The notes under the pieces were generated by a model that worked only from the letters and a program-made list of their open reading frames with translations, was not told the origin of the DNA and searched no databases. Shown here piece by piece: positions 8,751-19,385 of a DNA stretch of 64,000 bases. Source of the DNA: Marinobacter sp. (lineage in GTDB: Bacteria; Pseudomonadota; Gammaproteobacteria; Pseudomonadales; Oleiphilaceae); contig JAJUKC010000005.1 of NCBI GenBank assembly GCA_029264995.1, positions 1-64,000 of the forward strand, written 5' to 3'. The position numbers and the translations under genes are program-made. The first letter of the stretch is position 1. Every line of letters begins with the position of its first letter.

Positions 8751-10997
8751 TCAGTAGAACAGCTGAGTGAACGAGAAGCCGATATTGAGATACGCGGTCC
8801 ATTCGTCTTCGTTGTTATAGGCGGCCGAGAGCTGTACCGGCCCCAGGAAGGTATCTACCCCGGCGAACACACTCCAGGATCGCACCAGCCCCGACCAGGT
8901 GGCGTCGTCCATCTGCTCCCAGGCATTGCCGGTCTCAAATCCTACGCCGGTGAACCAGGGCAGCACCGGCCCGCCGAATTCACGCCGGGCCCAGGCCGCC
9001 AGTAAAGCGGCATCATTTCCTGTGATCTCCCCCGGGGCGTAGGCTGACAACTGCCGAAAGCCGCCAAGGCGCGCTGCGTTCTCAACGCCCGGTTCACCGC
9101 TGATGACCTGCCGGGTATACAGCAAGCCGGTGAGATTGAAACGTTGCCAGGTGCCGGTTCCCAGCAACATGCCGGTGAGGGCATCGAACTCCCGGTCACT
9201 GCCAAACGCTTCCCGCTCTACTCTGGCCCGGATACCGGCAAAAGCACCGGATTTCGGATAGAAAGCATCACTCAGGGAATCATGCACCAGTTGCAGGCTG
9301 CCGTAGCCCTGATGCACCTTACCGGAAGGTGCAACCGGAACGCCCACTTCGTCATCCACGGTGGCATAGCCACGGACAAAACCCAATCGGATTTCGCCAT
9401 CGCCGCCCAGTTCCATGCCAAGGGCCAGATCCACTTCTCGAAAGGTCACATCAATCTCGGAAATACGATCACCGTTGTCGTAGATGCTGTAATCATCCCG
9501 GCGATATTCCACCCCAACCACCGCAAACCGGTCATAACCGTAATCGAGAGGCTGGTACCATTGGCTACGCACCCAGGGCTGAGTGCCCAATTGAAGCCCC
9601 GTCTGCCATTCCGCGCCCAGGCGATTGAGTTCGGTCATCCGCAACCCGGTGGCCAGATTGAACCGGGTATCGCCGTCGAAGTTGTCCTCATAATTCAGGC
9701 CAAACGACAGGTAGTTGGGCCCCCAGCTCTTCTCCCTGGCCTGAATAATCAGCACGGGGCCGGCCTCGGACGGCCGCATGGACCAGGACACCGTCTCGTA
9801 ATACCCCAGCCCGTAGATGCGTTTGAGATCGGCTTCCAGTTGTTCCACATCGAGCGGCTCACCCTCTTTCTGCCGGATCCGCTCGCGCAGAAAATCACTG
9901 GCCAGGCGGTCGCCCTTACGGAATTCGATCCGGACAACCGGCCCCGGTGCCAGTTCCTCGGCCCGGAGCCGGGCACGGTAATCCCGCCACTCCGAGTCAG
10001 ACACTGCCAGCCGGTTCAGGGCCACAGCATGATCCCTGGCTCCGCTGGCCCCCAGCTCAAACAGCACCGGCGCGTCGTAGAAATCGGCAGAGGTGTAGCC
10101 TTGCAGATCTGGCTGGATCAGGATGTCGCGTTCGGTTAACAGGCCCAGCTGGAATTCGGTGTTGCGCCGGGTCATCAGCGTGGTGAGCTGCCCGACCACT
10201 GAAAAGGCCTCGCGCATGTCCTCTGTGGTCATGAGCGGATCGGTGATATCCACGGCAATGACCACATCAGCGCCCATGTCCCGGGCCACGCTGACCGGCA
10301 GGTTGTTGGCTACCCCACCATCCACCAGTAATCGCCCGCCTCTTTCCACCGGGGCGTAGACGCCGGGAATGCTCATACTGGCACGAATCGCGTCGGCCAG
10401 GTTGCCGTCGCCAATCACCACTTCAACGCCGGTTTCCAGATCAGTGGCCACAGCGCGAAACGGGATGGGTAGCTGATCAAAGTCATCCACCAGCGCGGCA
10501 TTACGGGTCAGCTCGTTGAGAATAAAGCCGAGATTCTGGCCGGTAACCAGTCCGCCACCAAACCGAACGCCCTCGGAACCGACGCCAATGCCCGGCACCA
10601 GTGGCAGGCGCCAATCGTCCTGCTTTCGGCGCACCGGCTTATAGGCCCGGCCAGGGTCATCGCGAAAACTGGACAGCCAGTCCAGCCCGATAAACCGCTG
10701 TTCGATTTCTTCCACCGGCATCCCGGTGGCGTACAGGGCGGCAACGGCCGATCCGGCACTGGTACCGACCACCACATCAACCGGCACCTGCATTTCTTCC
10801 AGCACCCGCAGTACCCCGACATGAGCCATGCCTTTGGCACCACCGCCACTGAGCACCAGGCCAATGGTTGGGCGAGCGCTACTGGCGCCAGCATCGGCGA
10901 AAGCAGAAGGGAATACGGGCAGGACAAGCAGAATGCACAGTAACCAGGACGGCCAACGAGTGCTCACAATCCCGTCACGAGCTCTGTTTTTTGTCAT
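8751..10997 (-). CDS. Patatin-like phospholipase with POTRA and beta-barrel domains (PlpD-like, type Vd secretion)
   Basis: GLVLSGGGAKGMAHVGVLRVLEE, GTSAGS, DGGVANNLP, POTRA segment and C-terminal barrel ending ...GFSFTQLFY. Confidence 0.88.
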   Translation of the reverse strand: MTKNRARDGIVSTRWPSWLLCILLVLPVFPSAFADAGASSARPTIGLVLSGGGAKGMAHVGVLRVLEEMQVPVDVVVGTSAGSAVAALYATGMPVEEIEQRFIGLDWLSSFRDDPGRAYKPVRRKQDDWRLPLVPGIGVGSEGVRFGGGLVTGQNLGFILNELTRNAALVDDFDQLPIPFRAVATDLETGVEVVIGDGNLADAIRASMSIPGVYAPVERGGRLLVDGGVANNLPVSVARDMGADVVIAVDITDPLMTTEDMREAFSVVGQLTTLMTRRNTEFQLGLLTERDILIQPDLQGYTSADFYDAPVLFELGASGARDHAVALNRLAVSDSEWRDYRARLRAEELAPGPVVRIEFRKGDRLASDFLRERIRQKEGEPLDVEQLEADLKRIYGLGYYETVSWSMRPSEAGPVLIIQAREKSWGPNYLSFGLNYEDNFDGDTRFNLATGLRMTELNRLGAEWQTGLQLGTQPWVRSQWYQPLDYGYDRFAVVGVEYRRDDYSIYDNGDRISEIDVTFREVDLALGMELGGDGEIRLGFVRGYATVDDEVGVPVAPSGKVHQGYGSLQLVHDSLSDAFYPKSGAFAGIRARVEREAFGSDREFDALTGMLLGTGTWQRFNLTGLLYTRQVISGEPGVENAARLGGFRQLSAYAPGEITGNDAALLAAWARREFGGPVLPWFTGVGFETGNAWEQMDDATWSGLVRSWSVFAGVDTFLGPVQLSAAYNNEDEWTAYLNIGFSFTQLFY

Positions 10998-11583
10998 CGT
11001 CGGCCAGTGACAGATGGGAAGTATCCGGCACGACCGGTGGGGGAAGATCCCGTTTTACCCCCAGATCACTGCCGGCCGGAGCCAGTGTCCAGTCATCAAG
11101 ATGCTCAAACATCGGTGCCTCAGCCTCCTGATGCTCAACCAGAGTCACCCCGACCGGGTCCAGGCTCAGGCCGGAACCGGCCAGAATATCATCCACCTTT
11201 TCGCCGGCCACCGGTAGGCGGTCGCCCGGCTCAACCGCTGGAGTCTCACCGGATTTCGCCGCCGGTTGCTCCGGCTTCGGTGCCGGAGACTGAGGCGGGA
11301 CCGGCTGCGACGCCGGAGTCTGAGCAGAAGGCGCCGGTGCGGGCCTGGCCGGCTCGGCTCCGGGCATCGGCTGGACATACGCCACCATCCCGTGTTTTTT
11401 CAGCACCGCCAGGTACTTCTTGGCCTGAACCTGCTCAAGCTTGTTACGAATGACCACCGGTTGCCCACTGAACATGCGGTCCAGCTGCTCGACGCTGGCC
11501 TTGAACAGAGCCCGGGCATTATTGCGAGCGGTTTCCAGATCGGTGCCTGGCGTGCACTCTCCTTTAAACACGAGCTGGTACAT
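10975..11583 (-). CDS. Hypothetical protein: conserved-looking N-terminal domain, Pro-rich linker, C-terminal acidic motif
   Basis: MYQLVFKGECTPGTDLETARNNARALFKASVEQLDRMFSGQPVVIRN... then P/A-rich linker; overlaps the next gene by about 22 nt. Confidence 0.75.
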   Translation of the reverse strand: MYQLVFKGECTPGTDLETARNNARALFKASVEQLDRMFSGQPVVIRNKLEQVQAKKYLAVLKKHGMVAYVQPMPGAEPARPAPAPSAQTPASQPVPPQSPAPKPEQPAAKSGETPAVEPGDRLPVAGEKVDDILAGSGLSLDPVGVTLVEHQEAEAPMFEHLDDWTLAPAGSDLGVKRDLPPPVVPDTSHLSLADDDKKQSS

Positions 11584-11759
11584 GGCTATCCCTCTGCTTT
11601 TACAACAACTGTTGGTCAATGATAGCTGAAATCACAGGCTACAACAGGCATTAACCAACGCCGGGCCTTACCATCCGGAAATCATTTCAGCATTGCAAAC
11701 AATTGAAAAATCCAGCGCCCACAGGAGGAAAAGTACGCCACACTCTGCAACAATCAACT

Positions 11760-11784
11760 GTAACCAAACTTTACACTTGGTTAC
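11760..11784. repeat. Inverted repeat GTAACCAA-n9-TTGGTTAC upstream of small secreted protein gene
   Basis: Perfect 8-bp arms read directly. Confidence 0.6.
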
Positions 11785-11822
11785 ACTAACAAGAATCGCA
11801 GATTACCTTTCGGGAGCCTCAC

Positions 11823-12188
11823 ATGCGCACCTTTACTACCGCCCTTCTCTCTGGTCTGGTGCTCGGCTTGTCATCGGCGCAGGTAGCCGCCGAAAATCTG
11901 GATGTATTGATGAGCCAGGTTTTTCAGGCCAATGAAGCCACCTACATCGGCTACGAAAGTATCGAGCGCGAGGACATTCCCGCCCAGGCCAGCGTAGACC
12001 GGAAATACCTGATTGTGGATTTCCGCTTTCCGAACCAGCAACCGGCCGCCGAACAACTTCAGGCCAGCGTACACAAAGTGTGCATGACCCTGCTGAAAGA
12101 TCGCGAACTGATCCGCTCGCTGTCGGATTCCGGCTACGACATGGTGGCCGTTGCCTTTGACCGCCAGTCCCAGTTTGACTGTCTCTAG
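11823..12188 (+). CDS. Hypothetical secreted protein (121 aa)
   Basis: Signal peptide MRTFTTALLSGLVLGLSSAQVAAEN; two Cys in mature part. Confidence 0.75.
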   Translation: MRTFTTALLSGLVLGLSSAQVAAENLDVLMSQVFQANEATYIGYESIEREDIPAQASVDRKYLIVDFRFPNQQPAAEQLQASVHKVCMTLLKDRELIRSLSDSGYDMVAVAFDRQSQFDCL

Positions 12189-12201
12189 CCTGAAGCCTGA
12201 G

Positions 12202-14970
12202 CTATTCCTGCCCCAGTAGTCGGGGGAACGCATCCAGGGCAGTATTGACCGCGTCCAGGTTGAAAGCCTCCACATCCGCCAGCAGCTTCTCCCCGTAACG
12301 CGTGACCGACGATGACCGGTGCCGCTGGCCCCATTCGATAATGCGGGCAGCAAAATCCTTCATCTGTTCCGGGTCGCCGCTCTCCCGCACTTCCTGCCAT
12401 TCGTTACCGAAGTCTTCAGCCAGCTTTTCCCGTAGCCAGCCCCGCTCATGCATACTCATGGTCTGGGCCAGCAGCCGCTCGGACTCCTCCGGCGCGCCCT
12501 CGTCATCAGCCTGCTCCACCGTGGCCTCTACCCTGGGCAGTACCACCTTGAATGTCGAGCCCACATTGGCCTCGCTTTTCACGGTCAGCCTGCCGCCCAT
12601 CATTTCCACCAGTTTACGGCTGATCGCAAGCCCCAGCCCGGTACCACCATAACGCCGGGAACTCTGGCCCTCCTGCTGCTCGAAGGCTTCAAAGATGCGC
12701 TCCTGCTGGTCTGGAGCAATGCCGACACCGGTGTCTGCCACGGTCACCACCAGCCGGTAGAAACAGACCTCGGAATCGGCATCCGCCGGCTCACCCAGCG
12801 GCTTGGCCACCGCGCGCACGGTAACCCCGCCCTCATGGGTGAATTTGATGGCATTGCCCACCAGATTAAACAGCACCTGTCGCAAGCGGGTTTCGTCCAG
12901 CATCATCGCCGAGGGCATACCCGACCCCACGCTCACTTCCAGGGTAATGCCCTGCTCCGTCGCCCGCAGGTCAAAGATATGGCGAACGTCACTCAATAAC
13001 CGGCGCACCGATACCGGACCGAAATCCAGGCGCATCTTGCCGGCCTCGATCCGCGACAGGTCCAGAATGTCATTGATCAGCATCAGGAGGCTTCGACTGC
13101 CCGCCCGGATGGCATTGAGGTAATTGCGCTGCTGAGGATCTGTGACTGAATTGTAGAGCAGATCGCTGTAGCCAATCACCGCGTTCATAGGCGTTCGGAT
13201 TTCATGGGACATGTTGGCCAGGAATTCGCTCTTGGCAAGGCTCGCAGCCTCCGCTTCCCGGGCCAGCCGCTCCGCCTCAAGCTTGGCGGCACGGAGTTCA
13301 TCCTCACTCCGGCGCAGCGCGTTCTCGGACCGGATTCGCTCATCCACTTCCAGTGAAAGTTTGCGGTTCCAGTACAGGAAGATCAGCACCACCACGATGG
13401 CTATCAGAATGATCCGCCGAACCACGGTGTAATCGGCTTCCTGTTCGATATCCAGGTGAATCCAGCGGTTATAGATGGCTTCGGTTTCAGAAGTCGGCAG
13501 ACTGCCCAGCGCCTTGTTCAGAATGCGGTGGAGCTCAGGCTGGGCCGGGCTGACCGCCAGCCTCAGATCGTACTGGTAGGGCGTAATGCTGGTAATCCGC
13601 AGATTGGACAGACCAAGCCGTGCCACCGTGTAACTTACCGCCGGGATATGCGTCACCATCACATCCAGATCGCCGTTGGAAAGCGCAAGCAGCCCGTCTT
13701 CCACGGTCTGCTGGGGATAGAGGTCGAGATTCGGATGATTGATCAGCAGATAGTCATGACTGGCCTGGCGGTTTACCACACCGACCCGCTCATCCCGAAG
13801 TTCACGCAGGTCTCCGATAAAGCGACCGGTGTCGCGAATCGCCAGCGCAATGGGGACGTTGACATAGGCCCGGGTGAACAGAAATTCCTGCTCGGTGCGG
13901 GGCGTTCGGGACATGCCGGGAAGCACGTCCAGCTCACCGGATTTCAGTTTTTCCTCGGCACCGGCGCGACTGTCTACCGTCACTCGCTGGAATCGAATCC
14001 CCAGATCCTTCTCCAGCCGGCTGAGCAAGTCGGCGACCAGCCCCGTGGGTCGGCCATCCTGTTCAAACTCGAACGGCGGCCAGTCCGGCCTTAGCCCCAC
14101 GGTAATATCCGAGTTACTGGCCAGCCATTCCATTTCACCCGCCGTCAGCGCAATATTTCGGGTCTCGACTTCGGGCAACTCCCCCGCCAACCAGGACTGG
14201 CGAATATTGCGATGTTCCTGATGGGCCAGTGACGAAACTGTACGATCAAACACCCGAAACATGCGCTCCTGCTCGATCGGAACCTGCAGCACTACATCCA
14301 CAGGGCGCCGATCCAGCAGCACCGCGAGCCCGACACCATTGATCATCGCCGATTCCAGATAGTCGGACACCACAGGAACCGGCCCGAGAAAGGCATCCGC
14401 CTCGCCAGACATGACCCGGCTGACGGCCTCACCCAGGCTGGAAACCGGCACTGGCGTGAAACTTTCCACCGGGTCCAGCAGCGGGAATTGATTGGGGTCG
14501 TCGCCGACAATGACCACCTTCGCCGCCTCCAGATCCGACAGAGTCCGGATCGCCGGGTCACCGGCATTCACAAACACGCCGTAAGTCAGTGACATCAGTG
14601 GCGCCGTATGCCGAACGCCGGGGATGACCGGAGCCCCGGGCAATCGGGTGGTCAGAATCAGATCCGGCTCTGGCCGTTCAGTACCCAGCGTCTGGTTCAT
14701 CAGAAAGGGCTCAATGGGCAACCCCAGCTTGGAAGACAGTCGATTGAGGTAGTCCACCCAGATACCCGCCATCCGCCCTTCGCCGGTATCGAACACCAGG
14801 GGCACCTGGGTGTGCCGGACCCCCACATTGAAGCCATCCTGTTCTGCCAGCCAACGCAGGTCATCAACACCCAGTAGGGGAGCCGGCGAATCCTGGGGCG
14901 GATCAGCCAATACGGCCCCTTGAAAAACCAGCAACAGGAGGCAAAACATGAACTGTGAACGAGACTTCAC
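12202..14970 (-). CDS. Hybrid-type sensor histidine kinase with two periplasmic SBP_bac_3 domains (BvgS/EvgS-like), no receiver domain seen
   Basis: Two solute-binding modules ([53 protein letters not shown]), H-box [21 protein letters not shown], ATPase [18 protein letters not shown]. Confidence 0.9.
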   Translation of the reverse strand: MKSRSQFMFCLLLLVFQGAVLADPPQDSPAPLLGVDDLRWLAEQDGFNVGVRHTQVPLVFDTGEGRMAGIWVDYLNRLSSKLGLPIEPFLMNQTLGTERPEPDLILTTRLPGAPVIPGVRHTAPLMSLTYGVFVNAGDPAIRTLSDLEAAKVVIVGDDPNQFPLLDPVESFTPVPVSSLGEAVSRVMSGEADAFLGPVPVVSDYLESAMINGVGLAVLLDRRPVDVVLQVPIEQERMFRVFDRTVSSLAHQEHRNIRQSWLAGELPEVETRNIALTAGEMEWLASNSDITVGLRPDWPPFEFEQDGRPTGLVADLLSRLEKDLGIRFQRVTVDSRAGAEEKLKSGELDVLPGMSRTPRTEQEFLFTRAYVNVPIALAIRDTGRFIGDLRELRDERVGVVNRQASHDYLLINHPNLDLYPQQTVEDGLLALSNGDLDVMVTHIPAVSYTVARLGLSNLRITSITPYQYDLRLAVSPAQPELHRILNKALGSLPTSETEAIYNRWIHLDIEQEADYTVVRRIILIAIVVVLIFLYWNRKLSLEVDERIRSENALRRSEDELRAAKLEAERLAREAEAASLAKSEFLANMSHEIRTPMNAVIGYSDLLYNSVTDPQQRNYLNAIRAGSRSLLMLINDILDLSRIEAGKMRLDFGPVSVRRLLSDVRHIFDLRATEQGITLEVSVGSGMPSAMMLDETRLRQVLFNLVGNAIKFTHEGGVTVRAVAKPLGEPADADSEVCFYRLVVTVADTGVGIAPDQQERIFEAFEQQEGQSSRRYGGTGLGLAISRKLVEMMGGRLTVKSEANVGSTFKVVLPRVEATVEQADDEGAPEESERLLAQTMSMHERGWLREKLAEDFGNEWQEVRESGDPEQMKDFAARIIEWGQRHRSSSVTRYGEKLLADVEAFNLDAVNTALDAFPRLLGQE

Positions 14971-15066
14971 TGGATATCCTCGGCGGGTCCACTACATTTC
15001 AGGAAAACCATACCTGCAAACGGGCAGGATTGCATTTTGCCAATGAACTGATGGAGGCAAGTAACC

Positions 15067-15300
15067 ATGGACACCAGCAAACACAGCCTTAGCACCCTGT
15101 TCGAACAACTGGGGCTGCCCTCCGGACAAGCGGAAATCGAGAATTTTATCGCCCGACATTCACCATTGCCCAGTGAAGTCGCCATCCAGGATGCGCCTTT
15201 CTGGTCTGAGAGCCAGTCCCACTTTCTGGAGGAAGGGCTGGAAGAGGACAGCGACTGGGCGGAGGTGATTGATGAACTGGATGCCCTGCTAAGGCACTGA
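15067..15300 (+). CDS. DUF2789-like small protein
   Basis: MDTSKHSLSTLFEQLGLPSGQAEIENFIARHSPLP...DAPFWSESQSHFLEEGLEEDSDWAEVIDELDALLR fits recalled family pattern. Confidence 0.8.
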   Translation: MDTSKHSLSTLFEQLGLPSGQAEIENFIARHSPLPSEVAIQDAPFWSESQSHFLEEGLEEDSDWAEVIDELDALLRH

Positions 15301-15309
15301 TTGGCTGCG

Positions 15310-16695
15310 TCAGAGCACCGACACCCGATTTCGGCCCTCATCCTTGGCCTGATAGAGGGCCCGATCAGCCCGGTCAAACACCGACTCCTCGGTGTCGTCG
15401 TCCTGAAAACCGGTCAGCCCCGCGGAAAAGGTAATGCTCACCGGCTCGCCACTGAAATGGAATGGCAGGCCGGACACATGTTCGCGCAGTGAATCCAGAA
15501 CTTTGCAGGCTTCGTCTGTGGGGGTTTCTGGCAGAAGTACCACAAACTCCTCGCCACCGAACCGGGCGATAAAATCCGTCGACCGCAGGCGAGTGCTCAT
15601 CTCCCGGGCCACTAACTGCAGCACGCGATCCCCCGCCTTGTGGCCATAGGAATCGTTGATGCGCTTGAACAGATCCACGTCCAGCACGGCCACCGTGAGC
15701 GGATGCCGGTAGCGCAACCAGCGATTGTATTCAAAGGACAGCCGTTCCTGCCAGGCTTCACGGTTGGGCAGCTGGGTAAGCAGATCGGTCAGGGCCCGCT
15801 GACGCTCTTCACGCACCTGCGCCTGCATCTGTTCCGAATGGGCCTCCATGGCCGCGACTTTCTCCTGCATGGCTTCCAGTTGATTCGCCAGCAGTTTTTC
15901 ACGCTCGCTTTCCGACGTCCGGAACCGCTCCAGCGCACTGCCAATAAATTCCAGGCGTTGACTGACCGACTGCTTCAAAGCTTGAATATCCTCGCTGGCG
16001 CGGATGTCATCCCCCACCTTGTCCAGTTCGGCACGGATTTCCCGGTCCAGCGTTGCCGTGGCGTCCTGCCGGCCGGTCTGGGCGTCACTCTGCTGGGCAA
16101 AATGCTCCCGCAACGCCTGCAAGCGTTCATCCAGACGTTTCAGGAAGGCCTCGAATTCGCGCTGGCTGCGGGTAATGGCGGCAATCACCAGATCGGCGAC
16201 CCGGTTCAGCCCCTCCCGGAGCACTTCCCAGTCGTTGCTGGTCAGCAAGGTCTGCTGCAATTCCCGGGCTTCCGCTTCAGCAGCCGGTTCCAGGGAGGCC
16301 TGTTGCAACAGTTGCCCCAGTAACTGGCCTATGCGGCGGGCAATTCTCAGTCGCTGGGTGGTATCCGCCAGATCCACACCGTCTGCCGGGGCTTGCGGTT
16401 CCGGTGTGGGCGACACAGCCTGAGGCCCGGCCTGCTCGTCCAGCAGGGTAATCTGCCGGTCAATCTGGTCCTGCAGTTCCCGCCAGTGCTGCAGGTTGAT
16501 CTGCTTTTTTCGGATATCTTCCCGCAAACGTGCCAGCAATTCGTCCAGCTCCGGCCGCTGTCCTTCGGAGGCCAGACTGGTTCTTACCAGCATTCTTTCC
16601 AGCAGATTACGTTCGGATTCCCACTGTTTTTCCCGATGCTCTGCCTCTTCCAGCTCCCTGAGATATTTCTCTTTCCAGGAATCTTCAGATGCCAT
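15310..16695 (-). CDS. Diguanylate cyclase (GGDEF) with coiled-coil N-terminal region
   Basis: RFGGEEFVVLLPET active-site motif; DLLTQLPNREAWQERL. Confidence 0.9.
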   Translation of the reverse strand: MASEDSWKEKYLRELEEAEHREKQWESERNLLERMLVRTSLASEGQRPELDELLARLREDIRKKQINLQHWRELQDQIDRQITLLDEQAGPQAVSPTPEPQAPADGVDLADTTQRLRIARRIGQLLGQLLQQASLEPAAEAEARELQQTLLTSNDWEVLREGLNRVADLVIAAITRSQREFEAFLKRLDERLQALREHFAQQSDAQTGRQDATATLDREIRAELDKVGDDIRASEDIQALKQSVSQRLEFIGSALERFRTSESEREKLLANQLEAMQEKVAAMEAHSEQMQAQVREERQRALTDLLTQLPNREAWQERLSFEYNRWLRYRHPLTVAVLDVDLFKRINDSYGHKAGDRVLQLVAREMSTRLRSTDFIARFGGEEFVVLLPETPTDEACKVLDSLREHVSGLPFHFSGEPVSITFSAGLTGFQDDDTEESVFDRADRALYQAKDEGRNRVSVL

Positions 16696-16706
16696 GAACT
16701 ACTCCC

Positions 16707-17681
16707 TTACTGGCCGGCACGATGGTCTTCCTCTTCACACCCGGTGCGATCGGTCGTTCGGCGACGCGCCCGGGGATGGCTCTGATCATAAACCCGGGCA
16801 AGGTGTTGAAAGTCAAGATGAGTATAGACCTGGGTTGTGGCAATGTCCGCATGACCCAGCAATTCCTGAACCGCGCGCAGGTCGCCACTGGATTCCAGCA
16901 TGTGACTGGCAAAGGAATGCCTGAGCAGGTGGGGGTGCAAACGCTGGTCCGCGCCGTGCAGAATACCCCAGCGAGACAGGCGACTCTGGATACTGCGCCG
17001 GCTCAGGCGGGTACCCCGCTGGCTGACAAACAGTGCCTTCTCACCCTCGGTGACCAGTGCCTGCCGGCAGGACAACCACTGTTGCAGCGCCGCCACCGCC
17101 TTGCGGCCGACCGGCAGCACGCGCTCCTTGTTGCCCTTACCCAGCACGCGTATTTCCGCGCCCGTCAGATCCAGAGCCGACACATCAGCCCCGGCCAACT
17201 CCGCCAGCCGAAGGCCGGAGGAATACATCAGTTCGAACATGGCCAGATCACGGATTTCGAGGGGGTCTTCGGGGGTGGCATCCAGTAACTGGCCAATCTG
17301 GTCAACATCCGCAACGCGGGGCAAACGCCGGCCGCTTTTCGGCGCCCTGATGTCCAGAGCCGGATTGTCGCTGGCGAGCCCTTCCCGAAGCAGGTACTGG
17401 TAGAACCGCCGAATCGACGACAGGTGCCGGGCAATGCTGCGACCGCCCAGCCCGTCCCGGCTGAGCTGGGCTACGTAGCGCCGGACGTCGTGGGCAGACA
17501 GCTCTGACCAGTCGTTGAGGCCGTTATCCGCAAGCCAGGAGACCAGCCGCTGAAGGTCGCGCTGATAGTGTTCGCAGGTACGGGGTGAATGCCGTTTCTC
17601 GGATTGCAGGTGACGAATGAAGCCGGTCAGCGCCGCCAACTGGCTCGCTGATCCTTTGTGGTCACTCGCCGCCACGCTCAC
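16707..17681 (-). CDS. xerC: Site-specific tyrosine recombinase XerC
   Basis: HPHLLRHSFASHMLESSGDLRAVQELLGHADIATTQVYTHLDFQHLARVYDQSHPRA; DUF484-xerC-dapF order. Confidence 0.93.
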   Translation of the reverse strand: MSVAASDHKGSASQLAALTGFIRHLQSEKRHSPRTCEHYQRDLQRLVSWLADNGLNDWSELSAHDVRRYVAQLSRDGLGGRSIARHLSSIRRFYQYLLREGLASDNPALDIRAPKSGRRLPRVADVDQIGQLLDATPEDPLEIRDLAMFELMYSSGLRLAELAGADVSALDLTGAEIRVLGKGNKERVLPVGRKAVAALQQWLSCRQALVTEGEKALFVSQRGTRLSRRSIQSRLSRWGILHGADQRLHPHLLRHSFASHMLESSGDLRAVQELLGHADIATTQVYTHLDFQHLARVYDQSHPRARRRTTDRTGCEEEDHRAGQ

Positions 17682-18427
17682 CCCTGGCCGGTCTCCGCGG
17701 TCAGGTCCGTCACCGGAGCGCCGGTGCCATGGCGCTTGAGCATGGGCGGCAAAAGCCGGCTCAGGGTGTCACTGATGTAGCTCAGGAACAGCGAGCCCAT
17801 GCTCTGATCAAAGTAACCGGGCTCACAACTACCGACGGCAAACACACCCACCAGGCCTTCGTGGCGCAAGGGTACAAGGGCAACGGAGGCGATGGGCTCG
17901 TCACGGTCCGGGAACAGGAATTCACGCTCGTTCTCGCGGAACTGACCACAAACGGCCCGTTCGCCCTCCAGCAGGCTGCCCAGCCGCTCACGTGCTGCGG
18001 CCGCGTCCACCATATGCAAGGCACCCTGGGACTGAACCTGACCGCTCTCACTGAATAGCAGTACCGATGCGGCATCCAGACCAAAATCGCCCCGGATACT
18101 GTCATCAATGGCGGCCGCCATATCCTGCAAGCTGCGCGCCTCAATCACCTGCATCAACAGGCGTTTGCTTTTCTCGAACAACCGGTCGTTGTGGCGGGCA
18201 ATGGACACCAGTTCCACCAGTTCCCGGCGCAGCGTGTCCCGCTGTTCCCGGAACAGGTGTACCTGACGTTCCACCAGGGAAATCGCGCGGCCACTGTCGT
18301 GGGGCAGGGTCAGGCTGCGCAGCAGCTCGTCCTGACCGATAAAAAAGTCCGGATTGGCCCTCAGATACTCTGCGACCTGTTCCCTGGTGAGTTCGCCGGT
18401 CTTCTGGCGGGCCGTTTGTTCTGTCAT
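17678..18427 (-). CDS. DUF484 family protein (GAF-like)
   Basis: EYLRANPDFFIGQDELLRSLTLPHDSGRAISLVERQVHLFREQR; between dapF and xerC. Confidence 0.9.
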   Translation of the reverse strand: MTEQTARQKTGELTREQVAEYLRANPDFFIGQDELLRSLTLPHDSGRAISLVERQVHLFREQRDTLRRELVELVSIARHNDRLFEKSKRLLMQVIEARSLQDMAAAIDDSIRGDFGLDAASVLLFSESGQVQSQGALHMVDAAAARERLGSLLEGERAVCGQFRENEREFLFPDRDEPIASVALVPLRHEGLVGVFAVGSCEPGYFDQSMGSLFLSYISDTLSRLLPPMLKRHGTGAPVTDLTAETGQG

Positions 18428-18444
18428 CGTGTTCTCCTGATCGT

Positions 18445-19371
18445 TCAGGCCCCGTTTTTGTGAGGACGGGTGTTCGGGCGGGCACTCTTGCGGCGCCTGG
18501 GCTGAGGTTCGCCAGGCAATCGCAGCTGGCCTTCAAATACCGTGGTTGCAGGGCCTTCCATCATAACAGGGGTACCTTCCCCCTGCCATTCAATGACCAG
18601 CCGACCACCGCGCAACTCGACTTCGACCCGGCTATCCAGCAGGCCGCGGAGACAACCAGCCACCACCGCTGCACAGGCACCGCTGCCACAGGCGAGCGTT
18701 TCGCCGGAGCCCCGCTCAAACACGCGCAACCGGGCATGGCGGCGATCAATCACCTGCAGAAAACCAATATTGGCGCGGGCCGGAAACCGGGGGTGTTTTT
18801 CCAGTTGCGGGCCGAGGCTTTCCACCGGCGCCGTATCGACATTGTCCACCACCAGTACCCCGTGGGGATTACCCATGGAAATGGCCGACAGCTCAACCGT
18901 CTGGCCATTCACATCGACGGTGTAGACATCCTTGCGCTGATCGGCCGCGAAGGGGATCGCAGGCGGGTTGAACTCCGGTACCCCCATATTGACCGCCACC
19001 AGGCCGTCCCGACCCACCTTGAGTTCAATCACACCCTTGGCGGTCTGTACCCGGATAACACGTTTATTGGTCAGGCGCTGATCCCGCACAAAGCGTGCAA
19101 AGCAACGGGCGCCGTTGCCGCACTGCTCTACTTCCGAGCCATCGGCATTGAAAATACGGTAGCGAAAATCCACATCCGGCAGCCCCGGTGGTTCCACCAC
19201 CAGCAATTGGTCAAAACCGATGCCGAAATTACGATCCGCCAGCTCCCGGATGGTGTCCGGGCCCAGCCGGAATGGCTGGCTGATGGCGTCTACCACCATG
19301 AAGTCGTTGCCCAGCCCGTGCATCTTGGTAAACCGCAGGATAGGGCCCTGGCCGCGTCTTTGCTGAGACAT
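18445..19371 (-). CDS. dapF: Diaminopimelate epimerase
   Basis: [46 protein letters not shown]. Confidence 0.95.
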   Translation of the reverse strand: MSQQRRGQGPILRFTKMHGLGNDFMVVDAISQPFRLGPDTIRELADRNFGIGFDQLLVVEPPGLPDVDFRYRIFNADGSEVEQCGNGARCFARFVRDQRLTNKRVIRVQTAKGVIELKVGRDGLVAVNMGVPEFNPPAIPFAADQRKDVYTVDVNGQTVELSAISMGNPHGVLVVDNVDTAPVESLGPQLEKHPRFPARANIGFLQVIDRRHARLRVFERGSGETLACGSGACAAVVAGCLRGLLDSRVEVELRGGRLVIEWQGEGTPVMMEGPATTVFEGQLRLPGEPQPRRRKSARPNTRPHKNGA

Positions 19372-19385
19372 CTCGTTCCCCCCGC

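Noticed and set aside
9144-10139. 331-aa ORF on + strand antisense to the PlpD-like gene
   Set aside because: Shadow ORF of a gene with strong patatin/POTRA/barrel features.
16707-17681. Tyrosine recombinase as a sign of an integrated mobile element
   Set aside because: Sits in the conserved dapF-DUF484-xerC context, so it is the housekeeping XerC.
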